Source: Rhizophagus sp. LPA8_4_AMF (lineage: Eukaryota; Glomeromycota; Glomeromycetes; Glomerales; Glomeraceae). Taken from it: 47,097 nt of DNA. Below are positions 32,506-41,246 of this stretch, one piece after another (position 1 is the first letter of the stretch; every line of letters begins with the position of its first letter). Below the pieces are notes generated by a model. That model was given only the letters and a program-made list of their open reading frames with translations. It had not been told where the DNA came from and ran no database searches. The stretch covers positions 1 through 47,097 of the forward strand of contig JADRCO010000159.1 of assembly GCA_021464525.1 (NCBI GenBank), written 5' to 3'. Both the position numbers and the translations under genes were made by a program.

Positions 32506-33918
32506 TTAAAATTTCATATAATCTTCAACAAAATTTTTTGAAATAGATGAAATTTCAGAAAAATCAAATTTTCTTATTGAAGGTTCAATAAGTGCAGGAA
32601 GTAATATCAAATTAATAACTAGTAATAAGACTCTTTTTAAAAAATTTTCAATCATCGTATCCTCATTTTTACTCATCTTATTACTATTAAATATAGCTTC
32701 CCATAAGAAAAATAATATACCATGAGCCATAAAGAAAAAGGATTGTTCACCTGTCCAACTATTAAAATTTGCAATCATAAGATATTCATGTAATAAAGCA
32801 CTAATACCAAAAGCACCTAATACACCCATAATGTTTGTAATTTTCCTTGAAAATATTGGAACAAATAAATTTTTAATAGGTAAATAACCTAATTCTTTAA
32901 AACTTTCATTAAGCAATAATTGCCAACGAGTAGACCAAAAATCACGAGGACTTGATGAAATAAATGGTGCACTAAATAAATGTTTAGTGTTAAATAAGAA
33001 TGTAATAATCCATTCTTTTATAGAAACATAAACAGAAGAAGTAAGGATACCAGATCGAATTAAAATAGATTTGTGATCATTTTTCTCTGATGTGGAATGA
33101 AAGATGAAACGAAAGATGATCGCGATAATGATAGTAAAAATATCATAATTTAATGAAAGCCACAAATACATTACTCCAAAGAAATTTAAATATAATCTCA
33201 TTGATGAAATTGTAAAAGGAGGAATTCCATTAATAAAAAATTCTATTAAACGAATTTGATAAGCTTTTTTTGGAATTTCTATTTTGCAATTGGTTGAAAT
33301 TAAAAGTATAAAGGTACCAAGATCAAAAATTAAATATTTTGTAATGATAGCTAATGAACAATTAATTAATTTTTTGTTAATTTGTGAAGTTGTGGGTGAT
33401 CTAATAATCGAGGGATTTTCTTTTTCATTTGAATTTTTTGAAACTGGAGGAATTATATAAGAATTGGGACGCCAATTAAATAATGTCGAGATGTATGATT
33501 TAAATTCTCTCTTTTGATCCAAATTTTTTTGATCTAAATACGCTCTATTAAATTTTAAGAATAATAACATTTTTAATCCAAAAAACGTAGTAATAGCTAC
33601 AAAACTATTTTGAAGTGAAGGAGGATATCCTTTTTCGCGGTAACTTATTGGAATTAAAATAACTAAAAGAGTTAAAGATAATAATGTGTAAAATCGTTTC
33701 CTTGTCCGAATTGGTTCGAATGTAAGTGATATAAATAATAATAATGGAGTATAAAATACTGAAGAATAAATTGAATTAGGTAATTTTGGTGGAAATTCTT
33801 TCCATGTTGATAAAGGTGAATTAAAGATGAAATTTAATATATGAGCGATTGTTATTGATAATGGTATATAGACCAGATTTGATTTTGTAAAAATGTTTGA
33901 TTGAGAATCTAATAACAT
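32506..33918 (-). CDS. Wax synthase-like membrane-bound O-acyltransferase, 470 aa
   Basis: Single uninterrupted frame. Residues ~322-340 carry SSPRDFWSTRWQLLLNESF, the signature of the wax-synthase/MBOAT group (typically S-x-R-[ED]-F-W-x-x-R-W). Residues ~370-380 read FGISALLHEYL, with His377 in the place of the conserved MBOAT catalytic histidine in a hydrophobic segment. Multiple membrane spans are evident (about residues 12-32, 52-68, 78-92, 104-121, 188-208, 242-275, 362-382, 393-410, 428-445). Family members transfer an acyl group from acyl-CoA to an alcohol or sterol-type acceptor, in the ER membrane. The acceptor cannot be read from sequence. Length is normal for the family. The ATG at 33918 precedes a Leu/Ser start and a membrane span; a TATA-like run lies ~130 bases upstream and AATAAA ~60 bases downstream. 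No neighbouring gene suggests a pathway. Confidence 0.85.
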   Translation of the reverse strand: MLLDSQSNIFTKSNLVYIPLSITIAHILNFIFNSPLSTWKEFPPKLPNSIYSSVFYTPLLLFISLTFEPIRTRKRFYTLLSLTLLVILIPISYREKGYPPSLQNSFVAITTFFGLKMLLFLKFNRAYLDQKNLDQKREFKSYISTLFNWRPNSYIIPPVSKNSNEKENPSIIRSPTTSQINKKLINCSLAIITKYLIFDLGTFILLISTNCKIEIPKKAYQIRLIEFFINGIPPFTISSMRLYLNFFGVMYLWLSLNYDIFTIIIAIIFRFIFHSTSEKNDHKSILIRSGILTSSVYVSIKEWIITFLFNTKHLFSAPFISSSPRDFWSTRWQLLLNESFKELGYLPIKNLFVPIFSRKITNIMGVLGAFGISALLHEYLMIANFNSWTGEQSFFFMAHGILFFLWEAIFNSNKMSKNEDTMIENFLKRVLLLVINLILLPALIEPSIRKFDFSEISSISKNFVEDYMKF

Positions 33919-34048
33919 TTTAGTAAATTTATTAATGCCAAAGTATTTATAATGTATGATGAAAAATATATGAGATTTTATATGTAAATTTGTTTATCTC
34001 TTTTAATGAATTGCTTGTTGAAAAAAACCTCTTTGAATTCCATTACTC

Positions 34049-34057
34049 TATATATAC
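34049..34057 (-). promoter_or_regulatory. TATA-like run upstream of the acyltransferase
   Basis: TATATATA on the reverse strand about 130 bases before the ATG at 33918. Position is compatible with a core promoter; the motif is common in this DNA. Confidence 0.3.
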
Positions 34058-34440
34058 ATTTTTTTTCTTATTATTATTATAATGATGGTATTACAATATA
34101 CAAGAGAGTTTACTAAAAAGGTTAAAAGGATATTGTGTGATAAATATGAGAATTTAAGATTTCAACACCTTATGGGCGCTCCGCAGAAATCTCTTGGTAC
34201 AATGTGTAAATAAATTTTTTGACAGGGTAATATATAATCAGACTCATACATATGATTTGCTTATAAAATTGAAGAATGAAAAAAAATTCTATATGGAGCG
34301 TTTACTAAACAACAAATTTCAATACAAATAAGAATACGTCATATAATTAAAGCTCCGCATGAGCCAAGCCAGCTTGCAAGCTGGCTTGAACTTTTCAAGC
34401 CAGGCCAAGCCAGGCCAAGGTAAAGCTTGGCTCAGATTAA

Positions 34441-34608
34441 TTTTAGTCAAAACTTCAATACGTGATAACACTGTCAATATTGATCCAATTTTAATAAATT
34501 TAATACCATTTGAATCCTCTAAATGAAACTAGACTAATGGCGGTAGTAAATACATTAATATTGGATTAATATTGACAGAGTTATCACGTTTTGAAGTTTT
34601 AGTTAAAA
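34441..34608. repeat. 48-bp inverted repeat nested in the hAT-like element
   Basis: 34441-34488 (starting TTTTAGTCAAAACTTCAATA) and the reverse complement of 34561-34608 agree at about 42 of 48 positions. About 70 bases separate the arms. Probably an older foldback captured by the larger element. Confidence 0.75.
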
Positions 34609-34612
34609 ATGG

Positions 34613-35494
34613 GGTTTCTATCTTTATTTAAGCTATCCGGATAAATCCGTCATCTGAGCTTAATCAGGATGATCCTAATACAACGGATTGCGGTCATTAC
34701 AATACAATCGCCATGATCATAGCTTTCCAGAGCTACCAACTATGAAGTAAATAGAAAAAGCATACCAAGTCACCTCCTCCCTTCCCCTTTGTCCTCGATT
34801 GGATCTGATTAGTAATGACCAGATTGAATCCGGATTAGTATGATATATTTAAATTTAACTTTTTCGTAACTTTCTCTTAAATTTTTTATAACTCTCTTTA
34901 ATTCTCTCAAAATTATTCCAACTCTCCTAAATTTTCGTAACTCTCCTTTGATAAATTATTCAAGTTTTTTGTAGCTCAAATTATAAAAATTTCGTAACTC
35001 TCTATAAATTATCACAATATGAAAAATTTTCACGCGCTATATATAAATTTTTATTAACTTGTCCCGGAACGAAAACAAAAAAAAAATAAAAATAAGGGAT
35101 ATTGAAATTGATTTGGATAATTATGAATCTCCTAACAATAATTCACGAATTCCTTTAAGAATACATTCAGCATTAATAAAGAGAATAATACTAGCGGTTC
35201 AGTAAATTTACATTTATTTGTATTAATAAATAATTTTATATTAAAAATTAATGATGAATTTAAATAAAAGAATCTTATAAAAGTCTTCGTCATTAAAAAA
35301 AATATTTTAATAATAATTCGGATTGAAAATAAGGATTTATCCGCAATAAGGATCATCCTATCAGAATTTTTTTTTTTGATTTTTTTTTGAATCCTGTCAT
35401 TATCCGGATATATTTTTAAAAATCCGTGTTACAATCCTATTTAAAAATTTTTATAGTAATCCGGATTTTTAATCCGGATAAAGGATCGAAAACC
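34613..35494. repeat. Inner foldback with ATCCGGAT edges
   Basis: GGTTTCTATCTTTATT and ATCCGGATAAATCCG at the left pair imperfectly with AATCCGGATAAAGGATCGAA and AACC at the right. ATCCGGAT/GGATCATCC motifs also recur inside. It lies within the hAT-like element. No coding content; frame 35132-35356 is a chance reading. Confidence 0.45.
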
Positions 35495-35799
35495 TAGTTA
35501 AAAATTTTATATGGAAGCTGGCTTGTGAGCTTTTAAGCCAAGCCGAGCCGAGCCGAGGTAAAGCTCAGCCCAGCTTGGCTCATGAGATGCTTTACATATA
35601 ATTTTGTGCTTTGGTTTTTTTTAATAAAAAGACGTAGATATTAACTTTTTAACCGTAAATGTATTGCTACGATACTGGTATGATGATTTTTGAATTTTGA
35701 TTTTCGATATTTCATTTTATGTAAATTTCCTTTTATAGTACGTTGCAAGGATTTAAACTATAAAAGAAATTTTGAAAATCCAAAACTTCATAATTTTAT

Positions 35800-36015
35800 C
35801 ATTTTTAGTCCCCGATAGTAACACTAAAAGAGTCTGACAATTAGGGGATGGCCTCATTTCCTAAGGGTTTAAGACCATGATGATGTTACACTTTTTCAGA
35901 CATTTGCAGTTAATATAATTCTTGCCAGAATTATGTTTACTTTTGCATTCCTAAAATGGATGATGACATATGAGGGGGGTTAAAAATCCTAAAGTTTAAA
36001 TTACGTCATTTCTAG
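35800..36015 (+). repeat. Copy of the 24230-24360 repeat block
   Basis: CATGATGATGTTACAC, AGACATTTGCAGTTAATATA, ATTC-TGCCAGAATTATGTTT, GCATTCCTAAAATGGATGA and TCCTAAAGTTTAAA align in order with 24230-24350, same orientation. ACGTCATTTC at the right edge resembles GACGTCATTT near 24055. Confidence 0.6.
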
Positions 36016-36270
36016 CCTTTAACAATCACTTCGACAAACATTTCACCAAAGAAAATTAAATTATTTTAATTTTTGCTCATCACAGCTAAAAATTAAAAAT
36101 GGTAAATGATATGCGATAATAAAGAAATTTGAGGCTATGTATTAATAATTACAAATTAGAAAAAAGATTTTTTTATTTTTATACAAAAGATACAATTTTT
36201 AATTTGTTTTTTTTTAAAAAAAAAATTTGTATTTAATTTTATTATGAAATTAAAAAAATTACTGTATATG

Positions 36271-36472
36271 TGGTGAGATGACCTATTATTGGTGAAATAA
36301 TCTTATCAGCGAAGCGTTTATCGGTGAAACGCTTGTCAGTAAAACGCTTGTCGGTGAAACGTTTGTCAGTGAAACGCTTGGCAGTGAAATTCTTGTTGGT
36401 GAAACGCTTGTCGTCAGTGAAACGTTTGTCGGTGAAATGGTTATTGGTGAAAGGGTTATCAGTGAAGTATTG
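36271..36472 (+). repeat. 15-bp minisatellite, consensus TCRGTGAAACGCTTG
   Basis: About 12 consecutive units from 36291 to 36472, with weaker units from 36271. Only one 3-base irregularity (an extra TCG near 36412) breaks register. Units alternate TCGGTGAAACG and TCAGTGAAACG at the left and drift to GGTGAAATGGTTAT at the right. Because 15 is a multiple of 3, both strands read open (KRLSV repeats forward, SPTSVSLT repeats reverse). I treat both frames as by-products, since neither has non-repeat coding sequence. Related decayed repeats occur at 30983-31075 and 8240-8410. Confidence 0.85.
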
Positions 36473-36654
36473 TGTCCCAATGAATTTAGACTATCAAATT
36501 GTGTCATTGCAATTTCTTTTTAAAAATATCATTTCCATGTAATATGCAACAATTTTTAATTTGTTTTTTTCTTTTTGCGGAAAATTAACAATAAATTTTA
36601 TTGTGAAAATATTTTATCAAATTTACAATCACGTTGTTAGTACAAGATGTAATG

Positions 36655-36850
36655 CCTGATTAATATATCTAAGATATACATGGAAGTGAAGCCATTCCGA
36701 AATATTACGGCACATTACACCTATTCGGCATTACACCGGTGTAACACTGGTGTAATACTATTTTCATATGAATCTTCGAACAAAAATTTGGTGTAATACA
36801 TTTCAACATTACGCCGCCTTAATGCCGAACTATCTGAAATAATTACACTA
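36655..36850. repeat. GGCATTACACC / GGTGTAA foldback
   Basis: TTACGGCACATTACACC, TATTCGGCATTACACCGGTG and TAACACTGGTGTAATAC on the left are mirrored by GGTGTAATACATTTC, ATTACGCCGCCTTAATGCCG on the right. Similar CATTACGGTATTACGGCAT sequence occurs near 30660. No gene. Confidence 0.5.
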
Positions 36851-37221
36851 ACGAGATAAGTATCAACCCCGCTCGAAGAAAATGATCGTCTACTAAACGA
36901 ACCCTAGTCACAGTCACGTTACCTTTTTCAATTTCTAACTTTTTTTACATAATATTTATTTTTAAACATAATCCTAATATTTTTTTTTTTTATTTGTAAT
37001 ATATAATTATATAAATATATATTCTACGTACTATGGTTCAATCTATTATATCTAAAAATTTATAATTTAAGCATTTTATTTATATTATAAAAGTGTATTT
37101 ATGCGATATATTATAATCTATTTTGACTACTTATGCTTAGCAATATTACTATTACGTGTAATATGAAGAAAGAATAAAATAAAATGAAAAATAAAGAATA
37201 TAACACAACGAAAAGGGGTTA

Positions 37222-37686
37222 TTATTGAAATTGAGTATGCAAGTTGTTGGTTGATGAAGAGTGATGATTCAAATGAGTATTAACTTTCTGAAGCAGATTT
37301 TGGATATCTGAACAACTAACTGACATATTAATAATAGTTGTTTGAGGAGAAGTAATATTAATATTAAATGGATTAAGCCGAGGAATATTAGATTGAGGTG
37401 GATTAGGTGGATTTTGATTATGATATAATGGCGGAGATGAAACGTTGTCGGATGCATATTGCTGATAAGTATATTGAGGAATGTCATTTGAAATGTTATA
37501 TTGCTGATCAGGAGCGTTAGTAACGTTATTGTTGAAATTCCCATTAGGCGTATATTGCTGATAGTTATGAGAACAATTGTTTATAGGTTGATTATTGCCG
37601 TTATTGTTCGACATGGGTTGCTGATCATAATTGAAACATGTGTTTGGAGAAAGTGTAGCCCCTTGAAATAAATTATTATTATCCAT
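37222..37686 (-). CDS. Asn/Gln-rich orphan protein, family member 4, 154 aa
   Basis: Intact frame, about 23% Asn (35 of 154), with many Gln/Tyr/Pro. It begins MDNNNLFQGATLSP and carries three QQY-type motifs (YQQYTPNGN, DQQYNISND, YQQYASDN), hinting at an internal ~30-residue periodicity. The family signature follows: PPNPPQSN, then LNPFNINITSPQTTI. Uniquely among the four, it continues about 38 residues further (SCSDIQNLLQKVNTHLNHHS ...), a possible short amphipathic helix. The ATG is supported by similarity of the N-terminus to member 1 (MNNNN). No known domain or targeting signal. Prion-like composition is observed; function is unknown. Confidence 0.72.
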   Translation of the reverse strand: MDNNNLFQGATLSPNTCFNYDQQPMSNNNGNNQPINNCSHNYQQYTPNGNFNNNVTNAPDQQYNISNDIPQYTYQQYASDNVSSPPLYHNQNPPNPPQSNIPRLNPFNINITSPQTTIINMSVSCSDIQNLLQKVNTHLNHHSSSTNNLHTQFQ

Positions 37687-37863
37687 AGTTTTATTTTTGT
37701 CTGTTATCTGATCAAAACGATGAAAAATATCCGCGCATTTTATAATTTTTTAAATTATTTCATGTGTAACTTTTCATGTGTAACTTGATTCAGAACACAT
37801 CATCATTAACTCCGGAATAAAAAAAAAAAATTTAATTAATTTACTTTTTTCAGAAAGCTGATT

Positions 37864-37958
37864 TCAATATGTATTATTGTTTTTCTACAAATAAAATTAT
37901 ACCGCTGTTTTCTCAATATGTCATTATTGTTTTTCTACAAATAAAATTATACCGCTCC
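37864..37958 (+). repeat. Tandem duplication, ~48-bp unit, two copies
   Basis: TCAATATGT-ATTATTGTTTT, TCTACAAATAAAATTATACC and GCT occur twice in direct succession with near identity. This is a young local duplication upstream of the Asn/Gln-rich gene at 37222-37686 (minus), about 180 bases before its ATG. Confidence 0.8.
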
Positions 37959-37959
37959 T

Positions 37960-40129
37960 ATTGAGAGTAAGAAAAAGAAAAATTTCCTTTTGTAGGCAAT
38001 TTTTGGGGTTGCCTTAAGATTTCAAGCTTCCATAAATGAAATAAAGTTCGTGTAATAATTACGTGTATTAAATTAATATCCTTTTGAAACTTAAATTGAA
38101 TTAATAGTCTGCAGTGACATGATCATCAGGACTGGCGTAAAATTACTCTATTGTTCATTTCAATTTTTCGACTTCGACGGTTCGACCCAAAGATCGAACG
38201 TTTAAACAGCTGTTTAAACGCACAATATTAATCTTTAATTATTAAATGTATAAAATTATTTAATCTTTAATTTTTATTTTTTCGACGCTACTTAATATTT
38301 ATTTAATGTAAATATTGCGTGAAAAATTTTTAATAAAAAGAATATGATAAATTGTACATAATTTCAAATATGTTGTTATATGGTGATGGGAGAATTATAA
38401 ACTAACCAAAAACTTAAAAGTAATTTAACTAAAAATATCGAAGATTGATCAACCCCTATGATAAACAAGACAGTAACGTATGCGGTACTTTTTAAATTTT
38501 TTGTGGTAGGTATTACTTGACGATTAATTGATATGCCTTGATAAGTTCTACAACTAATAAAGAAATCGTAGAGATGCATAGATTACGACATTATAAAACA
38601 ATACAATTCATTATCCTTTGTAATCGTATGATAATCGTATGATTGTCTAAATTTTATTAAATTACGAGCTCCATTTCCCTATTGGCTTTATTTACATGTT
38701 GATAATTTTGGATAATTTGAGTATGAGATCTTTGACCAATTACAAGTTATTGCATTGAAACATTCTTTTTTCGTAATCATTCTTTGTTGTAGCGACCCGA
38801 ATGTGTAACTTTCTTTAACGGAATAATTCGTAAAGTTTTTTTTACACGCTAATGATCGGCTAAAAAAAGAATTCTTTTTTTTTTCAAATGAAAGTTAACT
38901 GCATACTGTGTTCTGAAAGAAACTCCGATAAATGAAAGTTTTATTCTGGCATATGATCAATTCCCTAATAATGATTAGCTTGGTTTATAATCAATAGAAC
39001 TATAATTAGTCCGAAGTGTAACGACTTCTACGTTTGATGACGTTATGTCCGGATGTCCGATAATTCCCAATTATTCTGCTCATCCCAGAAACTGAACCTA
39101 TGTTCCTTGGATAACAGATATCGTAATTTAACCACTTAATAACGGTATCTGTTTACCCCATTTTTCATATTTTGAAACAATTTGGCGCAACAAAAAAATA
39201 TAGTAAAATTGTTTGTGAAAGTTTAAGAAATTTTTTTTCCGATAACTCAAGATATTTTTGTGGCGGATTCGATCGAAACATAAAAAAGTTTTCATAATGC
39301 AATTTTTTGTGATTGTATGAAAATTATGAAACTCACCTCACTCACCATATATATATACTGTATATACCCTAAGAAAAAAGGAATTCCGGAATTTGTCTTT
39401 ATAGTCCAGATTATGTCCAGAATATTTCACATTTCGGTACATTATCTGGACGTCTGGAACCTTTCATATTTCGATGCATTATTTTCCGAACGGTTTAGAC
39501 ATTTTTAGACATGCTTGGACACTCTCGCTAGACACCTCTTTTGTAGGGAATAAAATAAAAATATTGTCGGCCCTATAAAATTGAAATGTACAAAAAGAAA
39601 ATGAAAAGATTAAATAAATCGTTTTATCTTGTTTTTCAAATAAATTTCTTGGTATTAAATAACTTTGAAAGATTATCTGTTACTTCAATCGTTATTATCA
39701 ATAAGAAACATCTCGTAAAATAGATATTAATATAATTCATGTGATTGTCGTAATAAACATCCTTTCTTTGCTGGCAAGGCAAACGTCAATAAGTTTATAT
39801 GCCCATAATTGTAAGTTAATGAATGAAATTAACTATATTACATATTGTAAACAGTATTCTTTGACAAACTTTTGATTAAGACAATTAAGCGCTTCAAACA
39901 CCTTAAAACTCTGATTAATGGTAATTTTTAACTCCCTAATAATAATGTCATTGCAGTAATGAATATCTTAAATGTTTAGGAGAAAATTCGATGGATATTT
40001 ATGAGGAAATCTGTCTTACGAATTTTATATATTCTTCACAAAGATATGTAGGCTTAAAAATACTTTTAAAATATAAAAGCCCTCTGTAACATCTATAGAA
40101 ATCTAGTATATTCACTGTACACAATGGTA
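37960..40129. other. Spacer without a supportable gene
   Basis: Short frames at 38376-38579 and 39317-39508 have no relatives. TTAGTCCGAAGTGTAACGA near 39005 resembles the inverted pair AGTCCGAAG ... CTTCGGACT at 41691-41786. CATTATCTGGACGTCTGGAA-like repeats lie near 39450. Otherwise AT-rich. Confidence 0.4.
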
Positions 40130-40600
40130 ATATTCAAAAGACCATGTGAAAAATCGAGTGATTATGCAAAAAAAGGTGATGATAAGCATAATTCGGTAAA
40201 CCCGCATGCAAGATTAAGTTTATCAATGCTATCAATGCTGTCTAACGAAAACATCATTTTGTGTACATATCAGGTCGAAAAATTTACTTGACAGGATTCC
40301 TAGCTGTATATACCAAGGTCGTGTCTAATTGTGATATTCTTAATTTAATATATACTATAGATAATGATTCTATAAATTACTTACTATTAGTCATCATTCA
40401 AATACTTTCCCAACCTCATATTTATTATGCGAAAATTTTCGAAAAGAAACTTGTGAAAAAATAATCATTAATTATAAAATGATATTTATTAAAATAATAA
40501 GGGTTTCATTTATTTTCATGCAATTAATTTATATTAATGTTTTTGTGTTGGTTGGGACTGGATTCTTCTGATGAAGTACTAATCATAGTAGTTTTTTCTT
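40130..40600 (-). repeat. Duplicated flank, copy B
   Basis: AAAGGTGATGATAAGCATAA, ACATCATTTTGTGTACATAT with CAGGT, and AATTAATTTATATTAATGTT with GTTGGTTGGGACTGG align in order with 10500-10800 and, more weakly, with 44250-44570. Here the adjoining gene is the broken two-repeat orphan, not the tiny basic gene. Confidence 0.55.
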
Positions 40601-40753
40601 TTATTCTAAGAATATTATTGCATGCACTATAACTGACTGTTAAATAAGGAAAAGAATCTTTTATAAGATAAATGCAATTTATCTTAATTTTTTTTTTTTA
40701 ATTGTAAATTCTTCGATTCTTTCTTAGATGATGCTAGTAATAATAATCAAAGA

Positions 40754-41246
40754 TTGATTAATAATTATTACCTGCAATATATTGTTGAAAAACATTAAAG
40801 GATGCCAAATAATTAATTAAATAATGTTTTAAATGAGATTCCGAATTTTCTTTATGTTCTTTAGATTGTAGATGTTCATTAAGATAATCCGATGACATAA
40901 TTTTGTTCAACATACAATAATGTAACCATACCCCTATAGGAAAAAACTAAATAAATTTATAAATTTTCTTATCATCAAATCATAAAAAAAATACATGTAA
41001 ATTATTTGGTTGAACATAAGCAATTTTATAACTTAAATGATGTCGAATGAAATTTCTTTATGCTTTATGAAAAAAAAATAAATATCCTGCCATAATAATA
41101 TTTTCCCGAGGCTGAGTTCCAGCGCGCCTGTGGGCGCGCCCAGAAGTAGAGGGAGGTTTAGTAACAGATGATGAAATTTGAGATGAACTAATGGATTGAT
41201 TTACAGTCATCGAGTAAGCATTACGAGAGTTTTGACGACGGATCAT
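40754..41246 (-). pseudogene. Broken copy of the two-repeat TCE orphan gene
   Basis: From 41246 the reverse strand reads MIRRQNSRNAYSM, a Ser/Thr-rich stretch and then MAGYLFFFHKA before a stop at 41060-41058. MAGYLFF matches the start of the 4611-4982 protein (MAEYLFFYKP). After a deletion of roughly 60 bases and in-frame stops, similarity resumes: VQPNNLHVFF, then FDDKKIYKF (partner: HPDDKKIYKV), then HYCMLNKI (partner: YIICMLNRI) and SESHLKHYLINYLASFN (partner: LELHLKHDLTNYLAP). The 50-residue leader before MAGYLFF is absent from the intact gene and may be a fused or captured start. The copy is dead as one protein; the leader ORF could still be translated. Confidence 0.7.

Larger units (their letters stand above)
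34348..35594. mobile_element. Non-autonomous hAT-like element with perfect 8-bp target duplication
   Basis: The left end TAAAGCTCCGCATGAGCCAA and the reverse of the right end TAAAGCATCTCATGAGCCAA pair. Both are flanked by CATATAAT (34340-34347 and 35595-35602), a perfect 8-bp target duplication. Sub-terminal parts on both sides are GC-rich AAGCC/GGCTT repeats (AGCCAAGCCAGCTTGCAAGC left; AGCCAAGCCGAGCC right). An 8-bp duplication is typical of hAT elements; no transposase frame is present. Length is 1247 bases, with two further inverted structures nested inside (34441-34608 and about 34613-35494). Confidence 0.85.

Noticed and set aside
36286..36542. Open frames with KRLSV (plus) and SPTSVSLT (minus) repeats
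   Set aside because: They are produced by a 15-bp tandem repeat whose length is divisible by three, so both strands stay open. No non-repeat coding sequence is attached.
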